Source of the DNA: Pseudomonas poae
GTDB taxonomy: Bacteria; Pseudomonadota; Gammaproteobacteria; Pseudomonadales; Pseudomonadaceae
Length of the DNA stretch: 64,000 nt
NCBI GenBank assembly: GCA_004000515.1
Contig: CP034537.1
Coordinates: 1 to 64,000, forward strand
Direction: 5' to 3'
In this document: one piece after another, positions 30,051 to 39,711 of the stretch
How positions within the stretch are numbered: position 1 is the first letter of the stretch
Layout: each line of letters starts with the position of its first letter
Notes under the pieces: model-generated
The model's database searches: none
What the model saw: only the letters and a program-made list of their open reading frames with translations
Told to the model about the DNA's origin: nothing
Program-made: the position numbers and the translations under genes

Positions 30051-30320
30051 GGCTGCCCCTAAAGAAGGTTGGCCGTAGAAGAGCACTTGAAGGGCTTCGC
30101 GTCCCTCTCTGGAGTGTGCTGTCTTTTGCGTGTACAGCCCCTGGTTTCAGCGTTGTCAAGTGGCAGTTTTGCTATAGGAGCGTTTTTTCCGCGCACCGCA
30201 TCACTGGTAATGCTATTCGATCACTCGAAGCTTCGGATGATCTGATCGTTATTTGGTCAGATTGCTGTTTTTGACATCGGCAAAGACTGAAATCAGTCAG
30301 AAATACAAGGGTGTGCAGCC

Positions 30321-30626
30321 CTAGATTCTTTCTTGCAGCGCCTTGAAGAAGGCATCGATATTCTCATCGTGGCGTTTGTAGTAGGTCCAGGGGCCGATCC
30401 GCTGCGATGTCACCAATTGCGCGCGCTGTAGAGCTGCGAGATAAAGCGATGTCGTTGACTGCGAGAGGCCCGTGCGCTCTTGGATGATACTGACGCACAC
30501 GCCTACCGTTTCTGGGTCGACTTCCTGCTCGGGAAAGACTGTCCTGGGATCCTTGAGCCAATTGAGGATGGCAAGGCGCGTCGGGTTCGCCAATGCTTTC
30601 AGGGCTTCGTTGACGTCAATAGTCAT
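30321..30626 (-). CDS. ArsR-family HTH regulator (module 1)
   Basis: It is read from the ATG at 30626: MTIDVNEALKALANPTRLAI, with winged HTH TGLSQSTTSLYLAALQRAQL and wing VTSQRIGPWTYYKRHDE. There are no Cys pairs in the HTH, so metal sensing is unlikely; such members sense electrophiles or redox state. It is downstream of the LLM oxidoreductase and has its own promoter region with TCGATATTTAGATAT at 30649-30664. The same motif occurs before the OYE gene (32951) and near 33239, so it probably represses the whole unit and itself. Confidence 0.8.
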   Translation of the reverse strand: MTIDVNEALKALANPTRLAILNWLKDPRTVFPEQEVDPETVGVCVSIIQERTGLSQSTTSLYLAALQRAQLVTSQRIGPWTYYKRHDENIDAFFKALQERI

Positions 30627-30648
30627 GAATTTTTTGAGACCTGTTTTT

Positions 30649-30664
30649 TCGATATTTAGATATC
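30649..30664. promoter_or_regulatory. Candidate ArsR operator before arsR module 1
   Basis: TCGATATTTAGATATC is an imperfect palindrome with related sites at 32951-32967 (upstream of OYE) and 33239-33253. It lies 23 bases upstream of the arsR start on the minus strand. Confidence 0.5.
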
Positions 30665-30763
30665 TTCCTGATTCGCGCATCAAATTGGAAGGCTTCGCCA
30701 TGATCTCTGCGCGCCTGCCCGTCGCAATGACGGGCTGGTTTGGACTGGAATCCTATTGCCCTG

Positions 30764-31747
30764 TCAGGTAGGACTATCGGGCACCTGTGCGCCGAATTGC
30801 GGGACGATATGTTTGCCAAGTTCCTCGATAACCTCTGCTGCGGGGCGTTTACCATACTTGAGGTTCAGGATGACGTGATCTACACCGATTTCCTGAAGTG
30901 TATCCAGCAAGGCCCGCAGGTGGTTACGTCCCAGTCGGAATCCTAGATGGATAGGCGAGGGTGGCGTGGATGGGTGTTCGTCCAGGTCGATATACAGCGA
31001 TTGCAAGAACGGCTTGTAGATAGTGCCACATTGTTTAGCCGTTTCCTGTCGCCAATCTTCCACGATGAGTCGCTGCATTTTTTGGCGGACGTGGATAGTT
31101 GATCCATCCATGGCTTTCACGCGCGATCCAATCGAGCGGCTGGCGGCTGTGTCCGGTTACGAATAGCGGTATTTCCCGAGTCGTAGGTTTGGGAACGAGA
31201 TCGGCCCCCAGTAACTCGCCGTGACTCCAGCGAATGGGCTCGAAGTGTGTTCGATGGGCTTGGCGTATCACATTGAGGTTTTCTTGAAAGGTCTCGCCAC
31301 GCTGTTCTGGATCAATGCTGAATGCGGGAAACTCCACGGGACGATCGCCAGAGGCTACTCCCAGGAGCAAGCGACCTCCGCTCAACTGATCAATGCTCGC
31401 TGCGGCCTTTGCCGTGTGCAAGGGATTACGCAAAGTAAGGGCGATGGAGGCGGTGCCTAGTGCGATTTTTGTTGTATGGGCTGCCATGTAGCCCAGATAC
31501 ACCAAGGGTCGAAAACCTGGCCGACATCGCCGAAGCTTGGGTCCCTGAGTGGGACGTCGCGAAACCAGAGCGCCGAAAAACCAAGTGCCTCTGCACGTTT
31601 GGCCAGCGCGACCTGATCTAGCATGCTCGGTGTATCACCTTCGAAAGCCTCCAGGGGAAAGAACAGCCCAAGGCTTAGATGACCCTGCCTGAAGGTTCGT
31701 TTGAATCCCCTATGCTCTTGGTAGGGGATCGTGCTCGGTTGGTACAT
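30764..31747 (-). pseudogene. LLM-class flavin-dependent oxidoreductase, frameshifted
   Basis: Starting at 31747 (MYQPSTIPYQEHRGFKRTFR), the frames join to give LALGLFFPLEAF-like and ALGFSALWFRDVPLRDPSFG, then HTTKIALGTASIALTLRNPL, RLLLGVASGDRPVEFPAFS and DHVILNLKYGKRPAAEVIEE. This is a bacterial-luciferase-fold, F420/FMN-dependent oxidoreductase. Breaks near 31480 and 31095 split it. It follows the OYE gene by 66 bases in the same direction, so both are probably co-transcribed. Substrate unknown. Confidence 0.75.
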
Positions 31748-31813
31748 GCTTAACTTCCTCGGTCAACAATCGCTGAGCCACGCCCCTGAGTTATGGGGCG
31801 TGGCATTGAGCGT

Positions 31814-32937
31814 TTAGGATTTGTAAGTCGGGTAGTCGGTGTAGCCTTTATCGGTACCGCCGTACATGGTGCTTGGATCAACTGGGTTAAGCGGCCAGTT
31901 GTTGGCGATACGAGCGGGCAGGTCGGGGTTCGCAATGAAGGGGCGGCCAAAAGCGATCAGATCGCCCCAGCCAGCTTTTATCACGCGATTTCCTCGTTCA
32001 GCGGTGTACTTGCCGGCATAGATAATCTTGCCGCTGAAGGTCTTACGAACAGCTTCCCGGAACGTCTCAGGCAGCTCGGGTGCGTTTTCCCAATCGGCTT
32101 CGGCGAGCGACAGGTAGGCAATGCCCACTTCCTCGAGGATCTTCACTGCCTCGATGTAGGTTTGATGAGGATCTTCTTCGACTAGACCAAGGTAGACGCG
32201 GTCTTCGTCTGTGGTCGCGAACAGCGGGGCGAAGCGAACGCCAACGCGCTCCTTGCCGACCACACCAGCAACAGCGAGGGTGATTTCGCGCAGGAAGCGA
32301 AGACGGTTCTGCAGCGAACCGCCATATTCATCATCACGCTGGTTGGTATGGGCCGAAATGAACTGGTTTACCAGGTACCCGTTCGCGCAGTGAAGCTCCA
32401 CCCCGTCAAAACCTGCGTCCAAAGCATTTCGGGCTGCTTGGGCGTAGAGCTCAACCAGTTCCTTTACCTCCTTGGTGGACAGGGCTCGTGGGGTCGAAGG
32501 GTCGGCCAGTGTACCCGTGCCGGGGCCAGTTTCGATGAACACCTTGACGTTGTCCGCGCGGATGGCTGATGGCGCGACGGGCGCTTCACCACCGGGTTGC
32601 AGCGATGTGTGCGACACGCGGCCCACATGCCAAAGTTGAGCAAAGATCACCCCCCTTCGGCGTGAACAGCGTCGGTGACCTTACGCCAGCCTTGTATCTG
32701 TTCCGGGCTATGAATGCCAGGTGTCCAGGCATAACCCTGTCCTCGGGGTTCGATCTGTGTGCCCTCGGTCACCATGAAGCCAGCACCGCTGCGCTGACGG
32801 TAATAGGTGGCCATTAGGTCGTTCGCAATATTGCCGGGTTGGGAGCTGCGCGAGCGCGTCAGTGGCGGCAGAACGATACGGTTCTTAAGGGTGTATGGGC
32901 CCAGCTGAGTGGTTTTGAAAAGTTCTGATTGTGACAT
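31814..32937 (-). pseudogene. Old Yellow Enzyme family alkene reductase (NemA-like), one frameshift
   Basis: The start at 32937 (MSQSELFKTTQLGPYTLKNR) is preferred over the ATG at 32952, which lies inside the operator motif. FMN barrel motifs include IVLPPLTRSRSSQPGN, TEGTQIEPRGQGY, QLWHVGRVSH, VELHCANGYLVNQFISAHTN and IAFGRPFIANPDL. One break near 32650 (a C or G run) splits the gene. OYEs reduce activated alkenes, nitro compounds and quinones with NAD(P)H. It is transcribed towards the LLM gene and arsR. Confidence 0.8.
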
Positions 32938-32950
32938 TTCGTTTACCTGC

Positions 32951-32967
32951 ATATCTAAAATATTCGA
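32951..32967. promoter_or_regulatory. Candidate ArsR operator before OYE gene
   Basis: On the minus strand this is TCGAATATTTTAGATAT, similar to the site at 30649. It overlaps the upstream ATG at 32952 and ends 14 bases before the preferred OYE start. Confidence 0.5.
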
Positions 32968-33191
32968 TGTTATAAGTCAAAAAACATGGATCAACGAGGT
33001 CAGAAGAGCCCGAGCGGTCCAGGTCACGAAGGCGCGCTGTGCGCCCTGCACCGCGCGGGCGACGTCGGCAGCTGTGGCGTTGATAATGTCGAGGGCTTCA
33101 CCGTATTTGTCCGAAACTCACTGGTTGTCAATAAACAGGCCGTAGCTGCTGTCGGGAAGGTGATTCGGATGGGTATCGCTGGAATCTTTCA
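32960..33191 (-). pseudogene. Aldehyde dehydrogenase, N-terminal remnant
   Basis: On the minus strand MKDSSDTHPNHLPDSSYGLF IDNQ is followed by a TGA codon where Trp is expected, then VSDKYGEALDIIN and ATAADVARAVQGAQRAF. This is the N-terminus of an aldehyde dehydrogenase (GLFIDNQW ... ATAADV) with an internal deletion between the two blocks. The rest of the gene is absent. A TCGATATTCATATAT site lies upstream at 33239-33253, so it once belonged to the same regulated unit. Confidence 0.55.
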
Positions 33192-33789
33192 TGGGACTAC
33201 CTCCTGGGGTTTCTAGCGCGGTTATGGGTAGACTATTCTCGATATTCATATATGTCAATATATTAATATTGCTTCCGGCACGTACGCATGGTTCCACGCC
33301 CTTGCAGCTCACTTCTGGATCAGCTGGGAGCGCGCCGTGCTTCGCGCCAGGGTTGCCTATGCAGCCAGCTCCCTTGATTTTTTCATCAAGGAGGCTGGTT
33401 GCATCAGGTATTGATGTTTGCGTTGATGTGCAGATGAAGTTAGAACGGCGCGTCAATATCGATGACGCTAATCAGCTTCTGATTGACGAATTCCTTGATG
33501 CCCAAAGCCTGCAAGCGATGCTGACTTTTCAAAGCTGAGAGATACAGTGCCTGCTCGAATGCGTGCGGACGCCGTGGCCCTTAATGATCAGCGAGACTTG
33601 GATCGTAGGTCTGAGGTCGCTGACGGCTGAGGTGATGTGGTCATTTCAGCGGACAATCAGAGGAATTCCTCAGGCCATAGAGCGTTTGTATCTAGCTTTG
33701 GTTTCGATAGCGGCTTCTAACTTTACGTCGTGGATGCCCGGGTGTCTGTTATGTAATATTGCGCACATGGGTTGCTCACTGGCAGCTTG
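33192..33789. other. Intergenic region with AT-rich promoter-like block
   Basis: The block 33235-33275 is markedly AT-rich (attctcgatattcatatatg, then tcaatatattaatattgc) and carries a third ArsR-like site (33239-33253). A minus-strand remnant (QALGIKEFVNQKLISVIDID, 33435-33525) might be the end of a lost gene. No other gene was seen before the IS1182 end at 33790. Confidence 0.35.
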
Positions 33790-34965
33790 CGGCCCAGAGT
33801 GTGTAAAAACGCCCGTACAAACCCTTGCTATGATTTCTGAGACTGTCATCGCAAGGGACGCCCATGAAACGGTTTATCCAGGGTGAACACCGAGGTCAAA
33901 GCACCTTACTCCCCGAAAGCCTCGACGATTACGTCAGCGATACCAACCCAGTGCGCGTGGTCGACGTTTTCGTCGACGAACTCGACCTAGCCACGCTAGG
34001 TTTTGATGGCGTCATTCCAGCCGAAACCGGAAGACCGGCTTACCACCCTGCGATCCTGCTGAAGATCTATATCTATGGCTATCTAAACCGCATTCAATCG
34101 AGCCGGCGTCTTGAGCGAGAAGCTCAGCGCAATGTCGAACTCATGTGGTTAACCGGGCGATTGATGCCCGACTTCAAGACCATCGCCAACTTCCGAAAAG
34201 ACAACAGCAAAGCCATTCGCGGCGTTTGCCGCCAGTTCGTTTTGCTCTGCCAGCAGTTGGGCCTTTTTAGCGAAAACCTGGTTGCCATCGACGGCAGTAA
34301 ATTCAAGGCGGTGAACAACCGAGACCGAATTTCACCAGCGCCAAACTGAAGCGGCGCATGGAAGAAATCGAGACGAGCATAAGCCGTTATTTGGCTGCGC
34401 TCGATGTGGCTGATCGACAGATTCCTAGCGCCTCCGCGCCAGACACTGCCAGCCTGGAAGATAAAATCGCCAAGCTCAAAGCGCAGATGAAAGAGCTTCA
34501 GGGGTCGAAGCTCAGCTCAACGAATCGCCAGACAAACAGGTTTCGCTGACCGACCCGGATGCCCGCTCAATGATGACGCGCGGCAGCGGTATCGTCGGCT
34601 ACAACGTGCAGACGGCTGTCGATACGCAGCATCACCTGATAGTTGCTCACGAGGTCACCAATAGAGGCTCCGACCGTGACCAGCTCAGTTCAATGGCGAA
34701 GCACGCTCGTGAAGCCATCGGCGCAGAAACGTTGTCGGTAGTCGCCGACCGAGGCTACTTCAAAAGCGAAGAAATCTTGGCCTGCCATGACGCAAACATC
34801 ACCGCCTATGTACCAAAGCCGATGACTTCAAGCGCCAAGGCAGAAGGACGGTTCAACAAAGATGCCTTCGTTTATGACGCGACGAAAAACGAATACACCT
34901 GCCCGGCTGGAGAGGCACTGATCTGGCGTTTCTCCAGCGTTGAAAAAGGCATGAATTCCTATTAG
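33790..34965 (+). mobile_element. IS1182-family insertion sequence, 3'-truncated copy A
   Basis: Its left inverted repeat, GCGGCCCAGAGTGTGTAAAA at 33789-33808, matches the ends of copy B (43439-45104). The transposase begins at 33864, and similarity to copy B stops near 34950, where the sequence changes to unrelated DNA. The last third of the gene and the right repeat are lost. Confidence 0.8.
33864..34965 (+). pseudogene. IS1182-family transposase, truncated and frameshifted
   Basis: It begins MKRFIQGEHRGQSTLLPESL like copy B, with AYHPAILLKIYIYGYLNRIQ and VAIDGSKFKAVNNRD. Compared with copy B it lacks one base at 34328 (CGCAAT reads CGAAT) and one G in the run at 34502. After EALIWRFSSVEKG it ends in unrelated codons. 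It is about 95 percent similar to copy B at the protein level in shared parts, so it is an independent, older insertion. It is inactive. Confidence 0.85.
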
Positions 34966-35089
34966 TTGGACGTTTCGGATGAAGTCGTTGACGGCTGGGT
35001 GATGGTCTTGCGAGACGATCTCAATAGGAGGCATTTCAAGGCGCTCACTGAATCGCTCATGGGCGCTACTCTTGAATCCAGCATTGGCT

Positions 35090-35116
35090 ACCTACCGCAT
35101 GAGCCGGTAGCCAGAT
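35090..35116 (-). terminator. Hairpin after the XenA-ZADH operon
   Basis: GGCTACC and GGTAGCC form a 7-bp stem around a 13-base loop just beyond the 35121 stop on the minus strand. No clear T-tract, so it is a weak candidate. Confidence 0.35.
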
Positions 35117-35120
35117 ACCG

Positions 35121-36140
35121 TCAGAAGCCCTCCAGAACGATCTTGCCCTTTGCCTTGCCGCTCTCCAGCAAGGCATGGGCGCGACGTAGGTTTTCGGCGC
35201 TGATACGCCCGTAGTTTTCGCCAACGGTGGTGCGCAACACACCCGCATCGATCTGGCGGGCCACTTCATTGAGGATGTTGTGCTGCTCCTGCATGTCCTC
35301 GGTCTCGTACAGCGAGCGCGTGTACATCAGCTCCCAGTGCAGCGACAGGCTCTTGCGTTTGAGCGGTACGACGTCCAGCGTGGCCGGGTCATCGATCAGG
35401 CCCAACCTGCCCTGTGGCTTCAGTGACTCGATGATCTGCTCGTAATGCCGATCGGTCTGCGTCAGGCTTGCGACGTAGCTGACCTGCGGAAGGCCGATGC
35501 GCTTGAGCTCTTCGCTCAGTGGCTTGGTGTGATCGATCACGTAATGGGCGCCGAGTTCGGTGACCCAGGCCTGGGTTTCAGGGCGCGAAGCCGTACCAAT
35601 GACGGTCAGGCCGGTCAACTGACGCGCCAGCTGAGTCATGATTGAACCCACCCCGCCTGCAGCGCCAATGATCAGCAGCGTTTCGCCACGGTCGGTGGTG
35701 TCGCGCGCTACGCCGAGGCGATCAAATAGCAATTCCCAAGCGGTCAGAGACGTCAGGGGAAGCGCCGCGGCCTGGGCGAACTCCAGCGACTGTGGCATCG
35801 ATCCGACAATGCGCTCGTCTACCAGCTGCAACTCACTGTTGCTGCCCGGGCGGATCAGCGACCCGGCGTACCACACCTTGTCACCGGGCTTGAACAGCGT
35901 TACGTCGGAACCGACCGACTTGACCACGCCGGCAGCGTCCCAACCGAGGATGCGCGGCTGTGTTTCGTCTGTATGCGGCACGTAGCCCTGGCGGACTTTG
36001 GTATCGACCGGGTTGACCGATACGGCCTTGACTTCTACCAGCAGGTCGCGCGGCCCCGGCACTGGCTCGGGTAGATCGATCTCCACGAGGGCGTCAGGGT
36101 TCTCAACAGGCAGACATTTGAAGTGTGCAATGGCTTTCAT
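35121..36140 (-). CDS. Zinc-binding alcohol dehydrogenase family / NADPH quinone reductase-like protein
   Basis: An intact 339-residue MDR protein: MKAIAHFKCLPVENPDALVE, VNPVDTKVRQGYVPHTDETQ, GWDAAGVVKSVGSDV and IIGAAGGVGSIMTQLARQLT (NADPH site). It lacks the structural-zinc Cys cluster. The family (adh_fam_1) includes quinone and enone reductases. It is the last gene of the xenA operon, 10 bases downstream of the ABM gene, so it is almost certainly co-transcribed. Confidence 0.85.
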   Translation of the reverse strand: MKAIAHFKCLPVENPDALVEIDLPEPVPGPRDLLVEVKAVSVNPVDTKVRQGYVPHTDETQPRILGWDAAGVVKSVGSDVTLFKPGDKVWYAGSLIRPGSNSELQLVDERIVGSMPQSLEFAQAAALPLTSLTAWELLFDRLGVARDTTDRGETLLIIGAAGGVGSIMTQLARQLTGLTVIGTASRPETQAWVTELGAHYVIDHTKPLSEELKRIGLPQVSYVASLTQTDRHYEQIIESLKPQGRLGLIDDPATLDVVPLKRKSLSLHWELMYTRSLYETEDMQEQHNILNEVARQIDAGVLRTTVGENYGRISAENLRRAHALLESGKAKGKIVLEGF

Positions 36141-36150
36141 TCGGAGCTCC

Positions 36151-36444
36151 TCAGGAGACGCGGTACATTTTCATGACGGAGAATTTTTCGGCGGCGCGTT
36201 CGATGACGGGCAGCGCTGCCTGGAAATGCGGGGTGGCCTCGTGCGCAGTCAGCGCCGCTTCGTCTCGCCACTGCTCAACCATATGGAAGGTGCGAGGCTG
36301 TTCTGCATCTTTATGAAAGTCGTATTGGATGCAGTCTGCTTCGGCGCGACTTGCGCCTTGCAGATCCTGCAGCGTCTGCTGGAGCTCATCTTCGGAGCCG
36401 GCCTTGGCGACCAATGTGGCAACCAGTGTGAGTGGGGTGGTCAT
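36151..36444 (-). CDS. Putative quinol monooxygenase (ABM domain)
   Basis: An intact 97-residue protein: TLVATLVAKAGSEDELQQTL, HMVEQWRDEAALTAHEATPH and VMKMYRVS match YgiN-like ABM proteins. GGAGGTTCG precedes the ATG at 36444. It lies between two MDR quinone oxidoreductases in one operon, fitting a quinol/quinone cycling or detoxification role. The family has no cofactor. Confidence 0.85.
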   Translation of the reverse strand: MTTPLTLVATLVAKAGSEDELQQTLQDLQGASRAEADCIQYDFHKDAEQPRTFHMVEQWRDEAALTAHEATPHFQAALPVIERAAEKFSVMKMYRVS

Positions 36445-36542
36445 CGAACCTCCTGTCTGTGCATGTGTGAGAGACGCATCGAGCTGGCATGGGCTTATCG
36501 ACAGTGACCCTACCGGCCATGCCGCGAAGACCTGCACGTGGT

Positions 36543-37532
36543 TTAAAGCGTTACAACAATCTTGCCCACCTGGGCATTCGATTCCATGTACCGGTGAGCC
36601 TCGGCCATCTCGTCGAAGCTGAATGTACGGTCGATTACCGGCTGCAGCTGCCCAGAGGCGAGCCCTTCGTTGATGAAGTGCTTGGCCCGTTCGAGTTTTT
36701 CTCGATCCTGGGTGATCTCGAACAGCTGATAACCACGCAGCGTCAGATGCTTGCCGAGCAGGTCCATGACCGACACAGGGATATCCCGAGTGTCCAAAGC
36801 GCCGTACTGGAAGAAGATGCCGTGGTTCGCCAGTGCCTTGAGCACCAAGGCCACTTCGGGCCCGCCAACGGGATCGAAGGCCATGCGAGCGCCTTTGCCA
36901 TGAGTCATCGTCATGACCTCGGCCACCATGTCCTGCTCCTGCGTCGCAATGACTGCCGCCGCCCCGGCCTGAAGTAAGGCCTCGCGCTTGTCGCTGGTGC
37001 GGGTCAGCGCGACAGGAACGGCGCCCACCATGTTCGCAATCTGGATAGCGGCAAGCCCCACGCTGCTGGACGCCGCACGGATTAGCACCGTCTCGCCGGC
37101 CTGCAGCCCACCAAGCTCGATCAGTGCGCCATAGGCAGTGACAAACTTCATCCAGGTCGCCGCTGCTTCCGTGAAAGAAAGCGCTTCCGGGTGTTTGACC
37201 ACCGCGTGAGCCGGCGCGTTGACCAATTCACCGTACAAGCCGTATTCGTCAAAGGAGAACGCGGGCACTACGCTGACCGCATCGCCAACAGCGAAGCCGA
37301 CCACACCGGGACCCACTGCAGATACGGTCCCAGCCGCTTCATAGCCCAGCATGGCGGGAAACGTCGGTTCGATGACGTACTGGCCTGTGCGGTACATCAC
37401 TTCAGCCCGGTTGATGCCGAGCGCCCTGACGTTGATTTGAACCTCGTTCGCGCCGGGAGCCGGCACGTCGATCTCGTCGATCTGGAGAACCTCCGGTCCA
37501 CCGGTGCGATGAAAGCGTATGACGCGAGACAT
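36543..37532 (-). CDS. Zinc-independent MDR quinone oxidoreductase
   Basis: An intact 329-residue protein: MSRVIRFHRTGGPEVLQIDE, MLGYEAAGTVSAVGPGVVGF and ASSSVGLAAIQIANMVGAVP, ending AQVGKIVVTL. It is a clear paralogue of the gene at 21559 (shared RAEVM, GYEAAG, ASSSVGLAA and KIVVT). There is no zinc-ligand cluster. It reduces quinones or enones with NADPH. It is the second gene of the xenA operon, separated from xenA by 126 bases. Confidence 0.88.
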   Translation of the reverse strand: MSRVIRFHRTGGPEVLQIDEIDVPAPGANEVQINVRALGINRAEVMYRTGQYVIEPTFPAMLGYEAAGTVSAVGPGVVGFAVGDAVSVVPAFSFDEYGLYGELVNAPAHAVVKHPEALSFTEAAATWMKFVTAYGALIELGGLQAGETVLIRAASSSVGLAAIQIANMVGAVPVALTRTSDKREALLQAGAAAVIATQEQDMVAEVMTMTHGKGARMAFDPVGGPEVALVLKALANHGIFFQYGALDTRDIPVSVMDLLGKHLTLRGYQLFEITQDREKLERAKHFINEGLASGQLQPVIDRTFSFDEMAEAHRYMESNAQVGKIVVTL

Positions 37533-37658
37533 AGCGTAATCCTCAGCTATCTATCGGAAGGGCCGAGCCATGAGCGGCCCAGCCAGGTAGCCACCAGCGC
37601 ACATCGGCGCTGAGGCAGCGGGCGATTAGGCCATGACGGCCGTCTTCGCCCCGACGGA

Positions 37659-38750
37659 TCACTTGTAGCGTTCAAGCCAGTGGGCATAGGGAGCCGGCAA
37701 GGTCCAGGACGCACGCTCTACGCCCAGCTCTTGGGCGGCAAGATAGGACCAATTTGGATTGGCCAGATGTGCTCGCCCAATCATCGCCAAGTCCAGCTGA
37801 CCGCTCTTGACCGCTTCTTCGGCAACGCTTGGCGTGCCGAAGCCCCATGCCGAAGCCACTGGTATCCCCGCCTCACGCTTCACGCGCTGGGCAACTTCGC
37901 CCATGAAGCCAGGCGCCCAGGGAATGTTGGTTTCAGCGATGGTGAAACCAATGCTGACGCTCAGCAGATCCAGGCCACCATCTTTGAAGCGACGTGTCAG
38001 TTCGATAGCCTCGGTCAGCGTCTGTTCGTCCCGGCCGTCGTATTCGATAACCCCTAGACGAGCGGTTAGCGGCAGGTGCTCCGGCCAAACCTCACGAACA
38101 GCCGCCAGCGTTTCAAGCAGGAAGCGGCTACGGTTGTCGAAACTGCCGCCGTAGGCGTCATCGCGATGGTTGGAGTGTTCGGAAAGGAACGACTGGGCCA
38201 GATAACCATGGGCGAAATGCAGCTCCAGCCACTCGAAGCCAGCGTCACGCGCACGGCGAGCGGCTGCGACGAAATCCTCACGCACACGGGCAATGTCTTC
38301 CAGCGTCATGGCTTGCGGCTGCTTGGCCAGGTGACCGCCAAAAGCTATGGCCGATGGAGCGATGGTCTGCCAGCCACGGGCGTCATCTTCAGCGATGTGG
38401 TCATCACCTTCCCATGGACGGTTTGCGCTTGCCTTGCGACCGGCGTGGGCGATCTGCAGGCCGGGGACCGAGCCGGCTGCCTTGATCGACTGCACCACCG
38501 GTACGAAGGCCTGGGCCAGCTCATCGTTCCAAATACCCGCACAGCCAGGAGTGATCCGCCCTTCTGGCGCTACAGCGGTTGCTTCGACAATCACCAACCC
38601 CGCCCCGCCACGCGCAAGGGAGGCGTAGTGAACACTGTGCCACTCGTTGATCAGGCCATCGTTTGACGAGTACATGCACATAGGGGGAATCGCAATACGG
38701 TTGCGAAGCGTGACGTCTTTAAGCGTGAAGGGTTGGAACAGCGCAGACAT
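37659..38750 (-). CDS. xenA: Xenobiotic reductase XenA-type Old Yellow Enzyme
   Basis: An intact 363-residue flavoprotein, the same length as P. putida XenA and highly similar throughout: MSALFQPFTLKDVTLRNRIA, IPPMCMYSSNDGLINEWHSV with the redox-tuning Cys at 25, QIAHAGRKASANRPWEGDDH, ELHFAHGYLAQSFLSEHSNH and the C-terminal APYAHWLERYK. It reduces nitrate esters, nitroaromatics and alpha,beta-unsaturated carbonyls with NADPH via FMN. It is the first gene of a four-gene operon and is divergent from an ArsR gene, with a palindrome between them. Confidence 0.92.
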   Translation of the reverse strand: MSALFQPFTLKDVTLRNRIAIPPMCMYSSNDGLINEWHSVHYASLARGGAGLVIVEATAVAPEGRITPGCAGIWNDELAQAFVPVVQSIKAAGSVPGLQIAHAGRKASANRPWEGDDHIAEDDARGWQTIAPSAIAFGGHLAKQPQAMTLEDIARVREDFVAAARRARDAGFEWLELHFAHGYLAQSFLSEHSNHRDDAYGGSFDNRSRFLLETLAAVREVWPEHLPLTARLGVIEYDGRDEQTLTEAIELTRRFKDGGLDLLSVSIGFTIAETNIPWAPGFMGEVAQRVKREAGIPVASAWGFGTPSVAEEAVKSGQLDLAMIGRAHLANPNWSYLAAQELGVERASWTLPAPYAHWLERYK

Positions 38751-38781
38751 TGGTTTCTCCGAGGGTTGTCTATTACGTTAA

Positions 38782-38797
38782 TTCGATAGTATTCGAA
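38782..38797. promoter_or_regulatory. Candidate ArsR operator between xenA and arsR
   Basis: TTCGATAGTATTCGAA is a near-perfect palindrome (TTCGA ... TCGAA arms) centred in the 49-base gap between the divergent xenA and arsR genes. It shares the TCGA-AT half-site seen at 30649 and 32951. Repression of both directions is the likely effect. Confidence 0.6.
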
Positions 38798-38799
38798 CT

Positions 38800-39135
38800 A
38801 TGGAGATAGAGCAAACCCGTGTATGCTTCGTTCATGCGCCCCTACAAACACCCTCCGTCACTGAATTCGTCCTCGAGCGTCTGCTATACGCCTTGAGCGA
38901 TCCTGTGCGCCTGGAGATCGTCCGACGCCTTGCCGAACTGGGCGAAGCCAGCTGTGGCGAATTGGACGGTGGCCGACCAAAGTCCACCATGTCCCATCAC
39001 TTCAGGGTGCTGCGAGATGCCGGGTTGGTCCAAACCCAAACCATCGGCACGACCCATATGAACTCGTTGCGCAGGGATGATTTGAACAATCGATTTCCTG
39101 GTTTGCTCGAGACGATCTTATCTCAGCGCGGCTAA
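38800..39135 (+). CDS. ArsR-family HTH regulator (module 2)
   Basis: An intact frame of 111 residues: LLYALSDPVRLEIVRRLAEL, SCGELDGGRPKSTMSHHFRV, LRDAGLVQTQTIGTTHMNSL. It is a winged HTH with a single Cys in the first helix-turn, a candidate redox or electrophile sensor; no metal-binding CVC motif. Because the first ATG sits three bases from the palindrome, the true start may be the GTG at 38818. It is divergent from xenA and is its likely repressor. Confidence 0.85.
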   Translation: MEIEQTRVCFVHAPLQTPSVTEFVLERLLYALSDPVRLEIVRRLAELGEASCGELDGGRPKSTMSHHFRVLRDAGLVQTQTIGTTHMNSLRRDDLNNRFPGLLETILSQRG

Positions 39136-39705
39136 GGCTGGCTTGAGAGTCAATTCATCGAGGAAGACGCTGAAGACGGCCTGCTTCGAAACCCTGGGCT
39201 CCAGTGAGCTCAGGGACTACCTCGCCGCTGACTGCGGAAGCATGACTAGTCCCGACGTAAACGCCTTACCCAGATGGCCTCAATCGAGCAGCTGGAGCGT
39301 TTCGCTTGTGCGCAGTATCGGTGGCTCGTCTACAGATTATGCCGCTTACGACAGGCCGCTAGTGGCCGATTGCTGCCCGTTACGAAGGGCTGCAACCGAC
39401 CCGTAGCTGCCCCTTGTGGTATGCAACTAACGACCAGAAGCAGCCTAGCAGGCAGACACGCGATCATCTGCTTCTAATACGCTGGTCTTGATCTACTCAG
39501 GATCAAGTCTGCCGTCGTGATCTATTATGCATTCTTTGTGTTTCATGTTTTTCTGCGTCTGACAGGTCGTCATCTCATGCTGAACAGGGTCACAGTGTGG
39601 GCCAGCCCCTACGTTCAATAAATTTCCGGCGATAAAACCGTCTGAAATCGAATTCCGAGTGCTCAGAGATCGGCCACCATTGTTGCTCTTACAGCGAAGA
39701 GAACC
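39136..39705. other. Gene-free stretch after arsR module 2
   Basis: No convincing gene was seen. Short frames exist but lack ribosome-binding sites and family character. A promoter for the 39712 gene may lie around 39640-39700. Confidence 0.3.
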
Positions 39706-39711
39706 ATGATT

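Noticed and set aside
27712-30159. Single 815-residue protein
   Set aside because: It joins an IS66 core with an unrelated relaxase and intergenic DNA; two separate genes explain it better.
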